50,567 nt of DNA, taken from Clostridia bacterium. Its GTDB lineage: Bacteria; Bacillota; Clostridia; Christensenellales; Aristaeellaceae. Position numbers and translations under genes: made by a program. Below the pieces are notes generated by a model that had not been told where the DNA came from, did no database searches, and saw only the letters and a list, made by a program, of their open reading frames with translations. This document shows positions 23,700-33,439 of the stretch, piece by piece (the first letter of the stretch is position 1; each line of letters begins with the position of its first letter). Location of the stretch: contig JAFZPI010000017.1 in assembly GCA_017552615.1 (NCBI GenBank), forward strand, positions 1-50,567. The letters run 5' to 3'.

Positions 23700-24443
23700 T
23701 TACGGTTCAAACTCCACCCTGACGACCCTGCCGATAAACGTCATTTCGTTCAGCTGAAGGCTGTCGGCCTCGAGTTCACGGTTGTAATGCTGGAGCAGGA
23801 CCGTCGTGGCGTCCAGCTTTTTCACTTTACGGAGATGGCGGTGACCTTGCAGGTCCACGAGCATCAGCGCGCCGTCGACGGGACTCTGGGCGGGGACGAT
23901 CAGGGCCAGGTCGCCCTGGTGGACGCGGAAGCCGCGCATGCTGTCGTCCGGGACCAGGAAGTAGAAGACCTTGTCAGGGTTCGCGCCTTCGATGCGGCCG
24001 TTCAGAATGGGCAGCAGGCGGTGATCGACTGGCTGCATCACGGCGTTCATCACCGGGACGTTTTTCATCACGCTCTTCAGGGCGTCGAGCCATACAGAAC
24101 CGGCGACGTTTTCGTCCCCGCCCTTTTTCTCAGGTTCGGTGGACGCTACGCGCACGGCCTCCGGTGCGGGTTTGCGGACCTCCACGGCACGGGCAACCGC
24201 CGGGTTGGCCTGGGCCAGGTCCACCGTGGCGGCGATGTCGTCGAGGGAGAAGTCGGCCTCGTTCTGCTGGCGCAGGCCGATGGTGCGCAGGATGCGCCGC
24301 GCCTGGTCATCCGCGATGATGCGCGTCCCGGCCTCCACGGCCAGGAGGTAGCTCTCGCTGACACCACACTTGCGGGCCACCTGCTTGGGGGTCATCTTCT
24401 GCCGCAGCCGTTCGGTGCGGATCAGGTCGCCGAGTCTCGACAT
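23700..24443 (-). CDS. LexA-like regulator: XRE helix-turn-helix plus S24 peptidase-like domain
   Basis: A 247-residue protein with an N-terminal Cro/CI-type helix-turn-helix (~4-57: TPKQVARKCGVSESYLLAVE) and a C-terminal LexA/S24-like domain (~155-247). The presumptive catalytic Ser168 lies in PDDSMRGFRVHQGDLALI and a Lys near 206 follows in HRHLRKVKK. An Ala-Gly at 114-115 (NVAGSV) could be a self-cleavage site. It may therefore be a stress-cleaved repressor, like CI or LexA. The ATG at 24443 has AGGAGG 8 bp upstream; the longer frame runs into the upstream gene. It begins 19 bp after the large surface-protein stop, so the two are co-transcribed, an odd partnership. Confidence 0.84.
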   Translation of the reverse strand: MSRLGDLIRTERLRQKMTPKQVARKCGVSESYLLAVEAGTRIIADDQARRILRTIGLRQQNEADFSLDDIAATVDLAQANPAVARAVEVRKPAPEAVRVASTEPEKKGGDENVAGSVWLDALKSVMKNVPVMNAVMQPVDHRLLPILNGRIEGANPDKVFYFLVPDDSMRGFRVHQGDLALIVPAQSPVDGALMLVDLQGHRHLRKVKKLDATTVLLQHYNRELEADSLQLNEMTFIGRVVRVEFEP

Positions 24444-24462
24444 TCGGGGAGCCTCCTGAGGA

Positions 24463-27400
24463 TCAGTTGGACCAGACCTGGGTTGCGCCTTCGCCGTAAC
24501 CCTCGGGATACTGCCCAGGGGTGGTGAGCACATAGCCAAGGTCCGCGTTATAGTTATGGGAAGCGCTGGTCACCTGCACCGGCACGGAGCCGCCTTCGTC
24601 CATAACGGAGACGATGCCGGGGATGTTATCGCGCAGGACGGTGGGCATCAGCCCGGTGACGTCGGCGGTCAGGGTGTAGACACCGGGATAGAGGTCGACG
24701 AAGCGATAGAAGCCGTATTGGTCCGTCACGGTCGAGGCGATCTCCTCGCCGTTGCGCCACAGGTGCACCGTGATGCCTGGGATGCCGCCGTCACCGGAGT
24801 CCTGCAGGCCGTCGCCGTTCTCGTCCAGCCAGACGAGGTCGCCGAGGGATCCGGGTGCCACGCTGCCGACGTCGAGACGCATCTGGTCTTCGCCCATGCG
24901 CAGGGTGATGGCCTCGCTCTCGCCGACACGGCCGTGGATCACGCGCATGACGCTGACCTGTCCGCCTTCTTCAAGCCGTACATCGTCGGCTTCCACGGGG
25001 ACATAACCCTCGGGGAATTCCGCGCGCAGGAAGTATTCGCCGGGCTCCTGGCCCGCGATGAACCAGCAGCCGTTTTCGTCCGTCACATCGTCGAAGACCG
25101 TCTCGCCCGCCGCGTTGGTCACGGTGATGGCCACGCCGGGGACGGGCACATAGGTGCCGCCGTCGTCAAACCAGGCCATGCCCGCGAGCACGCCGGTGCT
25201 CTTCACGCCGAGGCGCAGGTCCGAGCGAATCTCGCCGGCCGTCAGCCGCAGGTCGTTCACGACCAGCAGGCCGTCCCCCTCCGTGAAGGAGCTGTCGCCG
25301 GGCTGGGCGGGATAGATGTCTTCTTCGGGGCTGTACTGCAGGCAGTACAGGCCGGGCACCACGTCGACAAAGAGGAAGACGCCCTCGCGGTCGGATTCGG
25401 TTTCGATATAGCCGTCCGGGTCGTTCAGGTCGATCAGGGTGATCAGCGCGCCGATCAGCGGGGCTTCACCCTCATCGAGCAGGCCGTTGTCATTCTCGTC
25501 GAGCCAGGCGATGCCAGAGAGTTCCGCGGGGGTGATCACGCCGAGCTGCTGGTCTGCGAAGACCGCGCCCATCTCGACGTCGATCATGGACTCCTGGCTA
25601 CCGAAGCCGCGCGCGAGCGGGAGGTCCAGGCTGGTGGTGCGGGTGATGACCATGCCGTCCGGCAGGGTCAGGAACAGGCTGCGTTCGCCGGGCCGCAGAC
25701 CGGTGAGGGCAAAGGTGCCGTCCTCGCCGGTGGTGGCGGTTTCCGTCGTGCCGTCCGCCTTGACCAGGGACAGGGTGACGCCGCTCAGGGGTTCATCGCC
25801 CGCGCCGCAGACGCCGTCCACGTCGTTGTCCACAAAGGCGGTGCCCGTGATGCTCGCAAAGGTCAGCGCGCCGATGGCGGGCATCGTGATGCTGCTTCCG
25901 CCCTGCATCGCGAAGGGGCCGTAGGTGATCACGCCGTCCACGGAGGTCAGCCGGGAATCCAGCTCATTGTAGACGCTGTCCTCTGGGATGGCCCAGCGGA
26001 TCGTATAAGTTCCGGGCAGAATGCTGTCGAAGAGGTAGCGGCCCTGGTCATTCGAGGCCATGACCTGTTCCGTGCCGTCCGCGGCGATCAGGGTGATGGT
26101 CGCGCCGGGCAGCGCGCCTTCGCCGGGATCCTGCGTGCCGTTGTCGTTCGCGTCGCCGTAGAAGGCACCCGCCAGCGTCGCGGGAACGATCATGCCGCCG
26201 CTCATGCCGGTCTTATCTTCACCCGAGGCCAGCCAGAAGGGCTCGGTGGAGCCGGCGCCCGCGCCGCGGTTGACAAAGACGTTGCCAGCGCCCAGGGAGG
26301 TGAAGGCAAGGCCGTTGCGAGCGGTGAGGCGCAGTGTGTAGGTACCGGGCCGCAGGCTGGTCATCTTGTAGTAGCCGTTGCGGTCCGTAGTGGAGGTGGC
26401 GACGACAAGGCCGTCCTCATCCACCAGAGTCACGGTCATACCTTGCTGGCGTTCTTCCCCGGCATCGAGGGTGGAGGAGTTGTCGGTGTCCATGTACACC
26501 ATGCCGCTGATGCTGGCCAGGCGGATGGCGCCGAGGTACAGGGTGATGTTCTGGCCGGCATCCGTCAGGGTCACATTGTTGATGGTGCAGTCGCGGCGGT
26601 TGTCCTGGTGGAAGCGGTTGCCGGTTTCCCCGGTCCCTGTGGGGCTGTAGTTCCAGCCCTCGGGGATGCGGGCCATGACTTTGTAGGTGCCGGTCCGCAA
26701 CGCGCCGAAGGAGGCGTCGCCGGAATCGTCGCTGTAGATGGTGGAGAGCTCGTTCCCGTTCTGGCGGGAGAGTTTGAACATCACGCCGGGCAGGGCGGGT
26801 TCGCCTTCGTCATAGATGCCGTTGTCGTTCAGGTCCTCGTAGCAGACCACACGCACGGAGGAGCCGCCGATGAGGCCGATGTTCTGGTCTGTGGTGGTCA
26901 TCCCGCGCTCTACGGTCACGTTCTTCTTGCCGGTGGAGCGGCCCTCGCCGTAGATCACGGTGCGGAGCTTCGCGCTGACGCGGCTGTTGTTTACGGTGAA
27001 CATCATGCCGTCCGGCAGGTAGCAGCGCAGGTTGTATTCGCCGGGCTTGATGCGCTCGAAGTGATAATCGCCGTTTTCATCTGTCACGGTCTGGTAGATA
27101 TCGCCGTTGCGCTGGAATTCGAGTTCCATCAGCACGCCGGCCACACCGGGCTCGCTTTCCTCGCGCTCACCGTCGCCGTCAAGGTCGTTCCACACGCGGC
27201 CGGAGACCGCGCCGGGCAGCATGGCGCCCACGGCGGTGCCGACTTCTTCACCCTCAGCGACGGGGATGATCTCGCTTTCTTCGATGCGCAGGGCGCTCTG
27301 CTGCATGATGTTTTGCTTGAGGGTCATCTTCTTGGTGCTCTTTTCGCTGAAGATGTAGTCCTCCGGCAGGGTCACGCGGATGCGGTACTGGCCCGCGGGC

Positions 27401-28854
27401 AGTTCGGTGAAGCGCACGATGGAATCCCCGGCGGAAACGCCCGTGGACACGATGCGGTCACCGTCCTCGCCAACGAGGATCAGCTCAACCTTCGTGCTTT
27501 CCAGTCCGCGCTCGGTGGCGTTCATCTGCGCGTCGCGGTTGCCGTCGTAGAAGACCTGGACCAGCAGGCTGCCGGTACCGGTTCCCACCACGCTGTCGTC
27601 CATGGGAAGGTTCCGGGGCTCCTCAAACAGCGGCAGGCGGGTGATGGACAGCATATCCCCGTATGTGGCCTCCATGGCCAGGATTTCTTCTTCATAAGCT
27701 GTCAGGCTGATGGAGCGGGGTGTGGGTGTCGGGATAGGTTCGGGAGTCGGTTCTGGCGTGGGCTCAGGAGTGGGTTCCGGAGTAGGCTCGGGAGTGGGTT
27801 CAGGAGTGGGTTCGGGAGTCGGTTCCGGCGTGGGTTCCGGAGTGGGAGTTGGGGTAGGTGTCGGAGTAGGTGTTGGAGTCGGGGTTGGGGTAGGTGTCGG
27901 AGTAGGCGTGGGAGTTGGTGTTGGGGTAGGCGTGGGAGTCGGTGTGGGTGTGGGAGTCGGAGCAGGCTGGATCTCAAGAGCGAGCTCACAGCTGTCTGTT
28001 AAGTTCAAAACCGTTGTCATTTCACCGGTGAATTGGGTGTCGGTAAACAGGCCCTGTGCGCCTTCGGGAGCGGTGACGACGACGGTCCACTCGCCGGGGG
28101 TCAGGGTGACGGGGACAGATTCACCGCCCGAGAGGAAAATATCGATCTGGCGCTCGCCGCGCTGCAGGCTTAGCGCCGCGGCGGCTTCGAGGTTGTCGGT
28201 GCGGGTGAGGGTAACGGTGATCGGGGTCGGGATCAGGGTGTCTGATGTAGCCCGTACGACCGTGATGTCCTCTTCGTTGCCGGTGTAGCGCACAATGCTC
28301 AGCAGCAGGGGCTCATAGCGCTCTTCCGCATCCTGCAGCATATAATCACCGATCGGCAGGGCGCGCTCGGGCAGGATCCGGCCGCTCTCATCGGCGGTCA
28401 GTTCCATCGGGAAACGCTCGTCTTCCGTGTCCTCCAGCGGTGTAAGTACAAAGCGCGCGCCGGGGTCGGCGGTGATGGCAAACAGACCGGCTTCCGCCTT
28501 CAGACGGATTGTGGCCCGGTTCAGGGCGCCGGCGGTGAGGTTGACCGCGTACCCGGCCTCAAAATGCCAGCCCTCCGGCAGGGTTTCCGCCACAGGGTAG
28601 AGGTACAGTAAGCCGCCGCTGCATTCCAGCTGCGTTTCACCGTCGGCCGTCAGGGTGCCGATGGTCTGATCGTCCTGGACGACGCGGAACTTCGCCACCA
28701 CGGGCTCGCTGTCCCAGGTGCCGTCCTTCAGGGCCGTCTCACCCAACAGGATCAGGCTAAAGCGGGTGTCCTCCGCAAGCGCCGTTACGGGCAGCGCAAG
28801 GGTCGTGGCCAGCATGGCCGCGCAGAGCAGGAACGCCAACAGTCTGTTTTTCAT
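24463..28854 (-). CDS. Large secreted repeat protein with SdrD-B/Cna-B-like modules
   Basis: A 1463-residue protein with a signal peptide ([20 protein letters not shown], ending near LPVTALAE). An N-terminal region (~25-295) of beta-rich sequence is followed by a Pro-Thr and Pro-Glu stalk (~297-378), then nine modules of about 100-120 residues. Each opens with a pattern such as [19 protein letters not shown] and contains a GxYxFxxLxPGxYxL strand, typical of SdrD-B/Cna-B domains whose Asp/Asn-rich loops bind calcium. No LPxTG motif or C-terminal membrane anchor is present; it ends EGATQVWSN, so attachment is unclear. The start at 28854 is fixed by GGAGG 7 bp upstream and by the signal peptide. 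It probably acts as an adhesive or structural surface protein. Confidence 0.88.
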   Translation of the reverse strand: MKNRLLAFLLCAAMLATTLALPVTALAEDTRFSLILLGETALKDGTWDSEPVVAKFRVVQDDQTIGTLTADGETQLECSGGLLYLYPVAETLPEGWHFEAGYAVNLTAGALNRATIRLKAEAGLFAITADPGARFVLTPLEDTEDERFPMELTADESGRILPERALPIGDYMLQDAEERYEPLLLSIVRYTGNEEDITVVRATSDTLIPTPITVTLTRTDNLEAAAALSLQRGERQIDIFLSGGESVPVTLTPGEWTVVVTAPEGAQGLFTDTQFTGEMTTVLNLTDSCELALEIQPAPTPTPTPTPTPTPTPTPTPTPTPTPTPTPTPTPTPTPTPTPEPTPEPTPEPTPEPTPEPTPEPTPEPTPEPTPEPIPTPTPRSISLTAYEEEILAMEATYGDMLSITRLPLFEEPRNLPMDDSVVGTGTGSLLVQVFYDGNRDAQMNATERGLESTKVELILVGEDGDRIVSTGVSAGDSIVRFTELPAGQYRIRVTLPEDYIFSEKSTKKMTLKQNIMQQSALRIEESEIIPVAEGEEVGTAVGAMLPGAVSGRVWNDLDGDGEREESEPGVAGVLMELEFQRNGDIYQTVTDENGDYHFERIKPGEYNLRCYLPDGMMFTVNNSRVSAKLRTVIYGEGRSTGKKNVTVERGMTTTDQNIGLIGGSSVRVVCYEDLNDNGIYDEGEPALPGVMFKLSRQNGNELSTIYSDDSGDASFGALRTGTYKVMARIPEGWNYSPTGTGETGNRFHQDNRRDCTINNVTLTDAGQNITLYLGAIRLASISGMVYMDTDNSSTLDAGEERQQGMTVTLVDEDGLVVATSTTDRNGYYKMTSLRPGTYTLRLTARNGLAFTSLGAGNVFVNRGAGAGSTEPFWLASGEDKTGMSGGMIVPATLAGAFYGDANDNGTQDPGEGALPGATITLIAADGTEQVMASNDQGRYLFDSILPGTYTIRWAIPEDSVYNELDSRLTSVDGVITYGPFAMQGGSSITMPAIGALTFASITGTAFVDNDVDGVCGAGDEPLSGVTLSLVKADGTTETATTGEDGTFALTGLRPGERSLFLTLPDGMVITRTTSLDLPLARGFGSQESMIDVEMGAVFADQQLGVITPAELSGIAWLDENDNGLLDEGEAPLIGALITLIDLNDPDGYIETESDREGVFLFVDVVPGLYCLQYSPEEDIYPAQPGDSSFTEGDGLLVVNDLRLTAGEIRSDLRLGVKSTGVLAGMAWFDDGGTYVPVPGVAITVTNAAGETVFDDVTDENGCWFIAGQEPGEYFLRAEFPEGYVPVEADDVRLEEGGQVSVMRVIHGRVGESEAITLRMGEDQMRLDVGSVAPGSLGDLVWLDENGDGLQDSGDGGIPGITVHLWRNGEEIASTVTDQYGFYRFVDLYPGVYTLTADVTGLMPTVLRDNIPGIVSVMDEGGSVPVQVTSASHNYNADLGYVLTTPGQYPEGYGEGATQVWSN
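27718..27965 (-). repeat. In-frame hexanucleotide repeat encoding the Pro-Thr/Pro-Glu stalk
   Basis: Tandem 6 bp units encode PT (toward the N-terminus) and 12 bp units encode PEPT-type repeats. Third-position variation is frequent, so the tract is diverged rather than freshly expanded, but it remains a likely site of length change. Confidence 0.85.
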
Positions 28855-28933
28855 CGGAACGCCTCCGCTTCGGGCACAATGCCCGGTGATACCGTGCACG
28901 CGCACGGAAAAGGGCGAATCATCACCACATAGA

Positions 28934-28962
28934 ATGCTATCGCAAACCGCGCCGATTGTCAA
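28934..28962 (-). promoter_or_regulatory. sigma-A promoter of the SdrD-like operon
   Basis: Minus strand TTGACA (28957-28962), 17 bp spacer, TAGCAT (28934-28939), about 80 bp upstream of the start codon. Confidence 0.75.
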
Positions 28963-29018
28963 TCCTTTGTGTGCAGGTGTTACAGGATAAAGCTTGGAAT
29001 TTTCACGGTTTTTCGTCC

Positions 29019-29047
29019 TTGCCAATCCCACTCCCATGCGCTACAAT
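29019..29047 (+). promoter_or_regulatory. Promoter of the nucleotidyltransferase/AlkX-like/HD operon
   Basis: TTGCCA (29019-29024), 17 bp spacer, TACAAT (29042-29047), 26 bp before the start codon. It is divergent from the SdrD-like promoter. Confidence 0.75.
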
Positions 29048-29072
29048 AACCGCAGGAAAGGGGTGGAGATTC

Positions 29073-29600
29073 ATGGCCTTCAAAGACAAAGCGCTCAAGC
29101 GGCTCGCGGAGCGCCTGAACAAGGCGGGTATTCCCTACAATGTCGGTGCCGGATGGCTGCTGTGCGTCCGTGGGGTAACCGACAGCTTCCATGATTTTGA
29201 TGTGCTCGTGCCGTTTGAGCTGGCGGAGGAAGTCGACCGCGTCCTGTCGAAGCTTGGGATGCGCGGCGAAGTCAGGAACGGTGAAGCCAGTTTCCGCGCG
29301 TCCTACCACTTCGACGGCGCGGATATCGACTTGTGCGCCGGGATGGATTTGGGGGACGGTCTCCACGCTGTCATCAACGCGGACAGCGCCGAGCGCGAGG
29401 AAACGATCCTCGGCGTACCGGTACGGGCAGGCTATCTGGAGGACTGGTACGTCTGGTATACGCTCTTCGGCCGCGACCGCAAGGTCGAACTCCTTGAAAA
29501 GTACTTCGCAGAGCATCCTCCGGAGCATCCGGAGCGCTTCACCGCCTGTGTGGACGGCTCTCTGCCGGAGACGGTGACCAAGGCAGTGGAAAGGTTCTGA
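29073..29600 (+). CDS. Nucleotidyltransferase-fold-like protein
   Basis: A 175-residue soluble protein. GAGWLLCVRGVTDSFHDFDVLV (~21-42, key residues Gly-x-Gly and HDFD) resembles the glycine turn plus DxD metal site of minimal nucleotidyltransferases, and a third acidic site may be DIDLCAG (~84-90). The usual GS dipeptide is not clear, so activity is uncertain. GGAAAGGGGTGGAG precedes the ATG. It is the first gene of a tight three-gene operon with a DNA glycosylase-like protein (3 bp gap) and an HD hydrolase. Alternatives include small-molecule adenylyltransferase or a non-catalytic relative. Confidence 0.6.
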   Translation: MAFKDKALKRLAERLNKAGIPYNVGAGWLLCVRGVTDSFHDFDVLVPFELAEEVDRVLSKLGMRGEVRNGEASFRASYHFDGADIDLCAGMDLGDGLHAVINADSAEREETILGVPVRAGYLEDWYVWYTLFGRDRKVELLEKYFAEHPPEHPERFTACVDGSLPETVTKAVERF

Positions 29601-29602
29601 AT

Positions 29603-30802
29603 ATGCTGATCATTACGCGCGAGCAGGCGAGACAGTTTATCGTCAGCAAGCAAGGTTTGCTGGGGCATTATCGCTTTGCGGGAAAGGACGGCGCGCTCGC
29701 GTATGTCCGCCAGGCCGGCTGTATCCAGTATGACCCCGTCGATGTCTGCGGCAAGAATGCCGAGCTGACACTGCAGTCCCGCGTGAAGGGGTTCACAAAG
29801 CAGACGCTTTCCAACCTGCTCTACAAAGATCGCCTGCTTGTAGACTACAGCGACAAGGAACTGTCGATCTGGCCGCGCGAGGACTGGCCGTATTTTGCCG
29901 GATATCGTGAACGAAGCATGGCTCACGGCGCATCCTTTGCGGGAATCCCGGAGCTGGAAGAAAAGGCCATTGCCTATATCCGGGAGCACGGTCCGGTCAG
30001 CAGCGATACCCTGCCGATTGAAGGGAAGATTTTCTGGCATTCTTCCATGCACTGGAGTGGCCACTGGCACCAAAGCTCACCGGCTGCGCGCTCGGTGCTT
30101 GAACAGTTGTATACGGACGGGGTCCTGCTGATCCATCATAAGAGCGGCTCGCGGAAGTTTTATGACCTCGCAGACCGGTATATCAGCCGCGAACTGTTGG
30201 AAGCCCCGAATCCCTGTCCGGATGAAACATCTTTTCTGCAATGGCGCATCAAAAGACGTATTGGTGCCATTGGCTTGTTGTGGAATCGCCGTTCTGACGC
30301 TTGGTTGAGCATCCGCATGGACAACGAGCAGCGTAACCTTGCGTTCGAAGCCCTGGAAAAGGCAGAGAGGATTACCCCTGTCCAGGTGGAAGAAATCCGT
30401 TTCCCTCTATACATGCTGGCGGAAGACAAACCACAGCTGGAAGAAACGATTGCCGGGACTATTGACACAAAGCCGCGCTTGGAGTTCCTTGCCCCTCTGG
30501 ATCCGATGCTGTGGGACCGGAAGCTGATCGAGGCCATCTGGGATTACCAGTATTCCTGGGAAATCTATACCCCGGCGGAAAAGCGGAAGTATGGATATTA
30601 TGTTCTACCCATGCTCTGCGGGGACCGATTTGCTGGCAGGATCGAAGCCGCAGCAGACAGGAAAAACAGCACGCTGGTTGTCAAAAACATATGGTATGAA
30701 AGCGGTGTCAGGCAGACGAAAAAACTGGCACAGGCGGTTGAAGGAGCCATCGGGCGGCTGGCGAAGCTGAACGATTGCGGAAAGATCGAACAGCGGAGGT
30801 AA
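29603..30802 (+). CDS. AlkX/YcaQ-like winged-helix DNA glycosylase
   Basis: A 399-residue protein of the HTH_42 (AlkZ/YcaQ) family, tandem winged helices and no other domain. The catalytic Q-hydrophobic-D motif of the YcaQ/AlkX subfamily is visible as QYD (Gln42-Tyr43-Asp44) in AGCIQYDPVDVC. These enzymes excise alkylated bases and unhook interstrand crosslinks made by nitrogen mustards or natural products such as azinomycin. A conserved-looking LDPMLWDRKL block and WEIYTPAEKRKYGYYVLPML follow. The start is 3 bp after the upstream stop. Neighbours (nucleotidyltransferase-like, HD hydrolase) suggest nucleic-acid or nucleotide processing. Confidence 0.85.
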   Translation: MLIITREQARQFIVSKQGLLGHYRFAGKDGALAYVRQAGCIQYDPVDVCGKNAELTLQSRVKGFTKQTLSNLLYKDRLLVDYSDKELSIWPREDWPYFAGYRERSMAHGASFAGIPELEEKAIAYIREHGPVSSDTLPIEGKIFWHSSMHWSGHWHQSSPAARSVLEQLYTDGVLLIHHKSGSRKFYDLADRYISRELLEAPNPCPDETSFLQWRIKRRIGAIGLLWNRRSDAWLSIRMDNEQRNLAFEALEKAERITPVQVEEIRFPLYMLAEDKPQLEETIAGTIDTKPRLEFLAPLDPMLWDRKLIEAIWDYQYSWEIYTPAEKRKYGYYVLPMLCGDRFAGRIEAAADRKNSTLVVKNIWYESGVRQTKKLAQAVEGAIGRLAKLNDCGKIEQRR

Positions 30803-30806
30803 AATC

Positions 30807-31802
30807 TTGGATCATTATCACATCTATCATGATGAATTGCCTTCATTCCTGTGGGAGATTGCACAGGTTCCCGCTGTCCGGCGGCTTCAAAACATCGGGA
30901 TGAATTGCGGGTGTGAATACACATCCTTTCCGCGGTTCCGGGGGCTGGCTCCGTATTCCCGGTTCGATCACAGTCTCGGTGTTGCCCTGATCGTGTGGCA
31001 TTTCACACAGGACCGCGCACAGGCAGTGGCCGGTCTGCTGCATGACATCGCGACGCCGGTCTTTGCCCATGTTGTGGACTTCATGCGCGGAGACTATCTG
31101 AAACAGGAATCGACAGAAGATCAGACCGTTCGGCTGATCACCGCTTCCGATGAATTGCTGCAAATGCTGAAGCGATATGATCTGACCGTCGAGGATGTGT
31201 GCGACTATCACCGATATCCCATTGCGGACAATGAGACGCCGCGGCTATCGGCAGACCGGCTGGAATATACGATCGGAAACGGTATCAATTTCGGCATCTG
31301 TACAGAAGAAAGCGCCCGACGCTTTTACAATGATTTTGTGATTGGAGTCAATGAGGATGGACAAAACGAGCTCATGTTCAGTCACAGAGAGTCGGCAAAG
31401 GGTTTCGCAACCGTGGCATTGGAATGTTCCCGGATCTATGTCTCCGATGAGGACCGCTATGCCATGCAGATACTTTCTGAGCTTCTGTACGATGCGATAC
31501 AGCGCGATGTGATTCACGAAGATGATCTGTATACGACCGAACCGGAAGTGATTGGCAGACTGTCAGAAGATCCATGCTCAAAAGCTCAATGGGAAGAGTA
31601 TTGCGCGTACAGCCGGATTCTGCACGGAAAGCAGCCGGGTCCCGAAGCAAACTGGAGAAAGGTCATGGCAAAGAAGAGATGGATCGACCCGATGGTAAAA
31701 GGAAGCGGCAGAGTCAGTCAACTCTTTCCGGCGCTTGCCAATGATCTGAAAGCATTTCTGCATAGCAGTCAGGACGATTGGCTTTGCGGCCGATCCAGAT
31801 AA
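30807..31802 (+). CDS. HD-domain phosphohydrolase
   Basis: A 331-residue protein with an HD superfamily site: FDHSLGVALIVWHF (His55), AGLLHDIATP (His79-Asp80) and FAHVVD (His88). The LPSFLWEIAQVPAVRRLQNIGM opening resembles HD proteins related to dGTP triphosphohydrolases and YgfF/SAMHD1-like enzymes, in which a target-recognition segment precedes the HD core. The substrate, dNTP or another phosphoester, is not determined. It starts with TTG at 30807, with GCGGAGGT 6 bp upstream and no nearby ATG, and lies 4 bp after the glycosylase stop, so it is co-translated with it. Confidence 0.82.
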   Translation: MDHYHIYHDELPSFLWEIAQVPAVRRLQNIGMNCGCEYTSFPRFRGLAPYSRFDHSLGVALIVWHFTQDRAQAVAGLLHDIATPVFAHVVDFMRGDYLKQESTEDQTVRLITASDELLQMLKRYDLTVEDVCDYHRYPIADNETPRLSADRLEYTIGNGINFGICTEESARRFYNDFVIGVNEDGQNELMFSHRESAKGFATVALECSRIYVSDEDRYAMQILSELLYDAIQRDVIHEDDLYTTEPEVIGRLSEDPCSKAQWEEYCAYSRILHGKQPGPEANWRKVMAKKRWIDPMVKGSGRVSQLFPALANDLKAFLHSSQDDWLCGRSR

Positions 31803-31833
31803 GAATGATGTGTCATGATGCCCTTTGACGTTT

Positions 31834-31900
31834 GTGAAAGTTGTCAAACTTTTCACTGCTACTGAAAAGTTTGCATGATGTGCTGCAGAGTTTTCAGTAG
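31834..31900 (+). promoter_or_regulatory. Array of four inverted half-sites upstream of GH43
   Basis: Alternating half-sites of type TGAAAAGTTTG: TGAAAGTTG (31835-31843), its inverse CAAACTTTTCA (31845-31855), TGAAAAGTTTG (31863-31873) and GAGTTTTCA (31889-31897). The middle two form an 11 bp perfect palindrome with a 7 bp gap; the outer pairing CTACTGAAAA (31859-31868) / TTTTCAGTAG (31891-31900) is also perfect. It could be a multi-site operator or alternative RNA hairpins. No convincing promoter is visible. Confidence 0.65.
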
Positions 31901-31956
31901 AGAATCACATACCCTGTCCCAACACCCATTAACCAATGAAAGGCGGTACATCGACC

Positions 31957-33351
31957 ATGAAAAAGCAGGCTTTCAACCCCTACCTCCCCCTCTGGGAATA
32001 CATTCCCGACGGCGAACCGTATGTTTTTGACGGGCGGGTGTATGTGTACGGGTCCCATGACTATTACAACGGAGCTGTTTTCTGCTCCGGAGACTACATG
32101 GGCTGGTCCGCACCTGTGAACGATCTTTCCGACTGGCGCTGCGAAGGTGTGATCTACCCGCGACTAGCGGACCCGGCCAACGACGGCCGCATGAACCTCT
32201 ACGCCCCGGACGTGACAAAGGGGCCGGACGGGCGGTATTACCTCTACTATGTGCTGGACAAGGTGGGTTTTGTGTCCGTGGCTGTGTGCGACAACCCTGC
32301 GGGATGCTATCAGTTCCTTGGATATGTCCGGTACAAGGACGGCACCCGTCTCGGCGAGCGGGAGGGAGACGAACCGCAATTTGACCCCGGCGTGCTGACC
32401 GAGGGCGACCGCACCTTCCTGTACACTGGCTTCTGCGGGCGCGGGGACAAGGGACGTCACGGGGCAATGTGCACCGTACTCGGTCCGGATATGGTGACCA
32501 TTGAGGAGGAACCGATTTTTGTTGCGCCGGGCAGCGAGTATTCTGCCGGGACGGGTTTTGAGGGCCACGCCTTCTTTGAAGCCTCTTCGATCCGCAAGCG
32601 CGGGGAGACCTACTATTTCGTCTATTCCTCCGAGGTCATGCACGAACTCTGCTGGGCAACGGCGCCCGATCCCCGCGGTCCTTTCACCTATGGCGGAGTG
32701 ATCGTCTCGAACAATGATATCGGAATCGGCAGCTACAAAGCGGCCGAACGCCCCGTGGCCTACGGTGGGAACAACCACGGCAGCATCGTCGAGATCAACG
32801 GTCAATGGTATGTGTTCTGGCACCGGCAGACCAACGGGCACTGGTTCAGCCGCCAAGGCTGCGCCGAGCCGATTCGGTTCGATGAGAAGGGTCGCATCCT
32901 CCAGGTGGAGATCACCTCCTGCGGGTTGAACGGTGGCCCACTGCGCGGCGAAGGCGACTATCCCGCCGCAATCGCCTGCCATCTCTTCGTTCCGGACATG
33001 AAGCTCTATGCCGGAGAGCCCGGTCAGCCCCGCATTGTGCGCGACGGTCCCGAGGATAAAGGCGATGGATGGATTACGGATCTGCACGAAGGCGCGACGG
33101 CGGGCTGGCGGTATTTCGACTGCCACGGCGTGCGGCGCATTGAAGTCGTAACACGGGGCTACGGCCACGGGGCTTTCGCGGTGCGGAACGCTCTGGACGG
33201 TCCGGTGCTGGGCCGTATCGAGGCGGACAGCAGTAACGTCTGGGAACGGCACGGTGCGGACATTGCTTTCCCGGACGGCGTCCAGTCCCTTTATCTCACC
33301 TGGGAAGGATCGGGGAGCCTGCAGCTACAGAGTGTAGGTTTCAGGAAGTGA
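31957..33351 (+). CDS. Glycoside hydrolase family 43 enzyme
   Basis: A 464-residue protein: an N-terminal five-bladed beta-propeller (~8-310) of GH43 and a C-terminal beta-sandwich (~330-464) resembling a CBM6-type or GH43-accessory module. Catalytic positions appear intact: Asp18 in YIPDGEP as base, Asp84 in YAPDVT as modulator and Glu208 in FFEAS as acid. There is no signal peptide, so it works in the cytoplasm on imported arabino- or xylo-oligosaccharides; specificity cannot be read by eye. The ATG at 31957 is preferred to 31936 because AAAGGCGG lies ahead of it, though spacing is long. A shared terminator follows at 33378-33406. Confidence 0.87.
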   Translation: MKKQAFNPYLPLWEYIPDGEPYVFDGRVYVYGSHDYYNGAVFCSGDYMGWSAPVNDLSDWRCEGVIYPRLADPANDGRMNLYAPDVTKGPDGRYYLYYVLDKVGFVSVAVCDNPAGCYQFLGYVRYKDGTRLGEREGDEPQFDPGVLTEGDRTFLYTGFCGRGDKGRHGAMCTVLGPDMVTIEEEPIFVAPGSEYSAGTGFEGHAFFEASSIRKRGETYYFVYSSEVMHELCWATAPDPRGPFTYGGVIVSNNDIGIGSYKAAERPVAYGGNNHGSIVEINGQWYVFWHRQTNGHWFSRQGCAEPIRFDEKGRILQVEITSCGLNGGPLRGEGDYPAAIACHLFVPDMKLYAGEPGQPRIVRDGPEDKGDGWITDLHEGATAGWRYFDCHGVRRIEVVTRGYGHGAFAVRNALDGPVLGRIEADSSNVWERHGADIAFPDGVQSLYLTWEGSGSLQLQSVGFRK

Positions 33352-33377
33352 CCGAAACAGCCACAATGCCCATAAGC

Positions 33378-33406
33378 AAAAGGCCTGCGATTGCGCAGAC
33401 CTTTTT
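33378..33406. terminator. Bidirectional terminator between GH43 and purB
   Basis: AAAAGG-C-CTGCG / CGCAG-A-CCTTTT stem with one mismatch and a tight ATTG loop. It is flanked by A4 on the left and T5 on the right, so it can stop both converging genes. Confidence 0.85.
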
Positions 33407-33439
33407 GCGTGGGATCAAGAAAGAAAGGTGTGTTTTGCA

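Noticed and set aside
27718-27965. Possible CRISPR array (regularly repeated sequence)
   Set aside because: The repeat unit is 6-12 bp, in frame, without spacers; it encodes the PT/PE stalk.
24556-28002. A 1148-residue plus-strand open frame with a Gly-Val repeat
   Set aside because: It is the shadow of the SdrD-B-like gene; the Gly-Val stretch is the reverse reading of the Pro-Thr codons.
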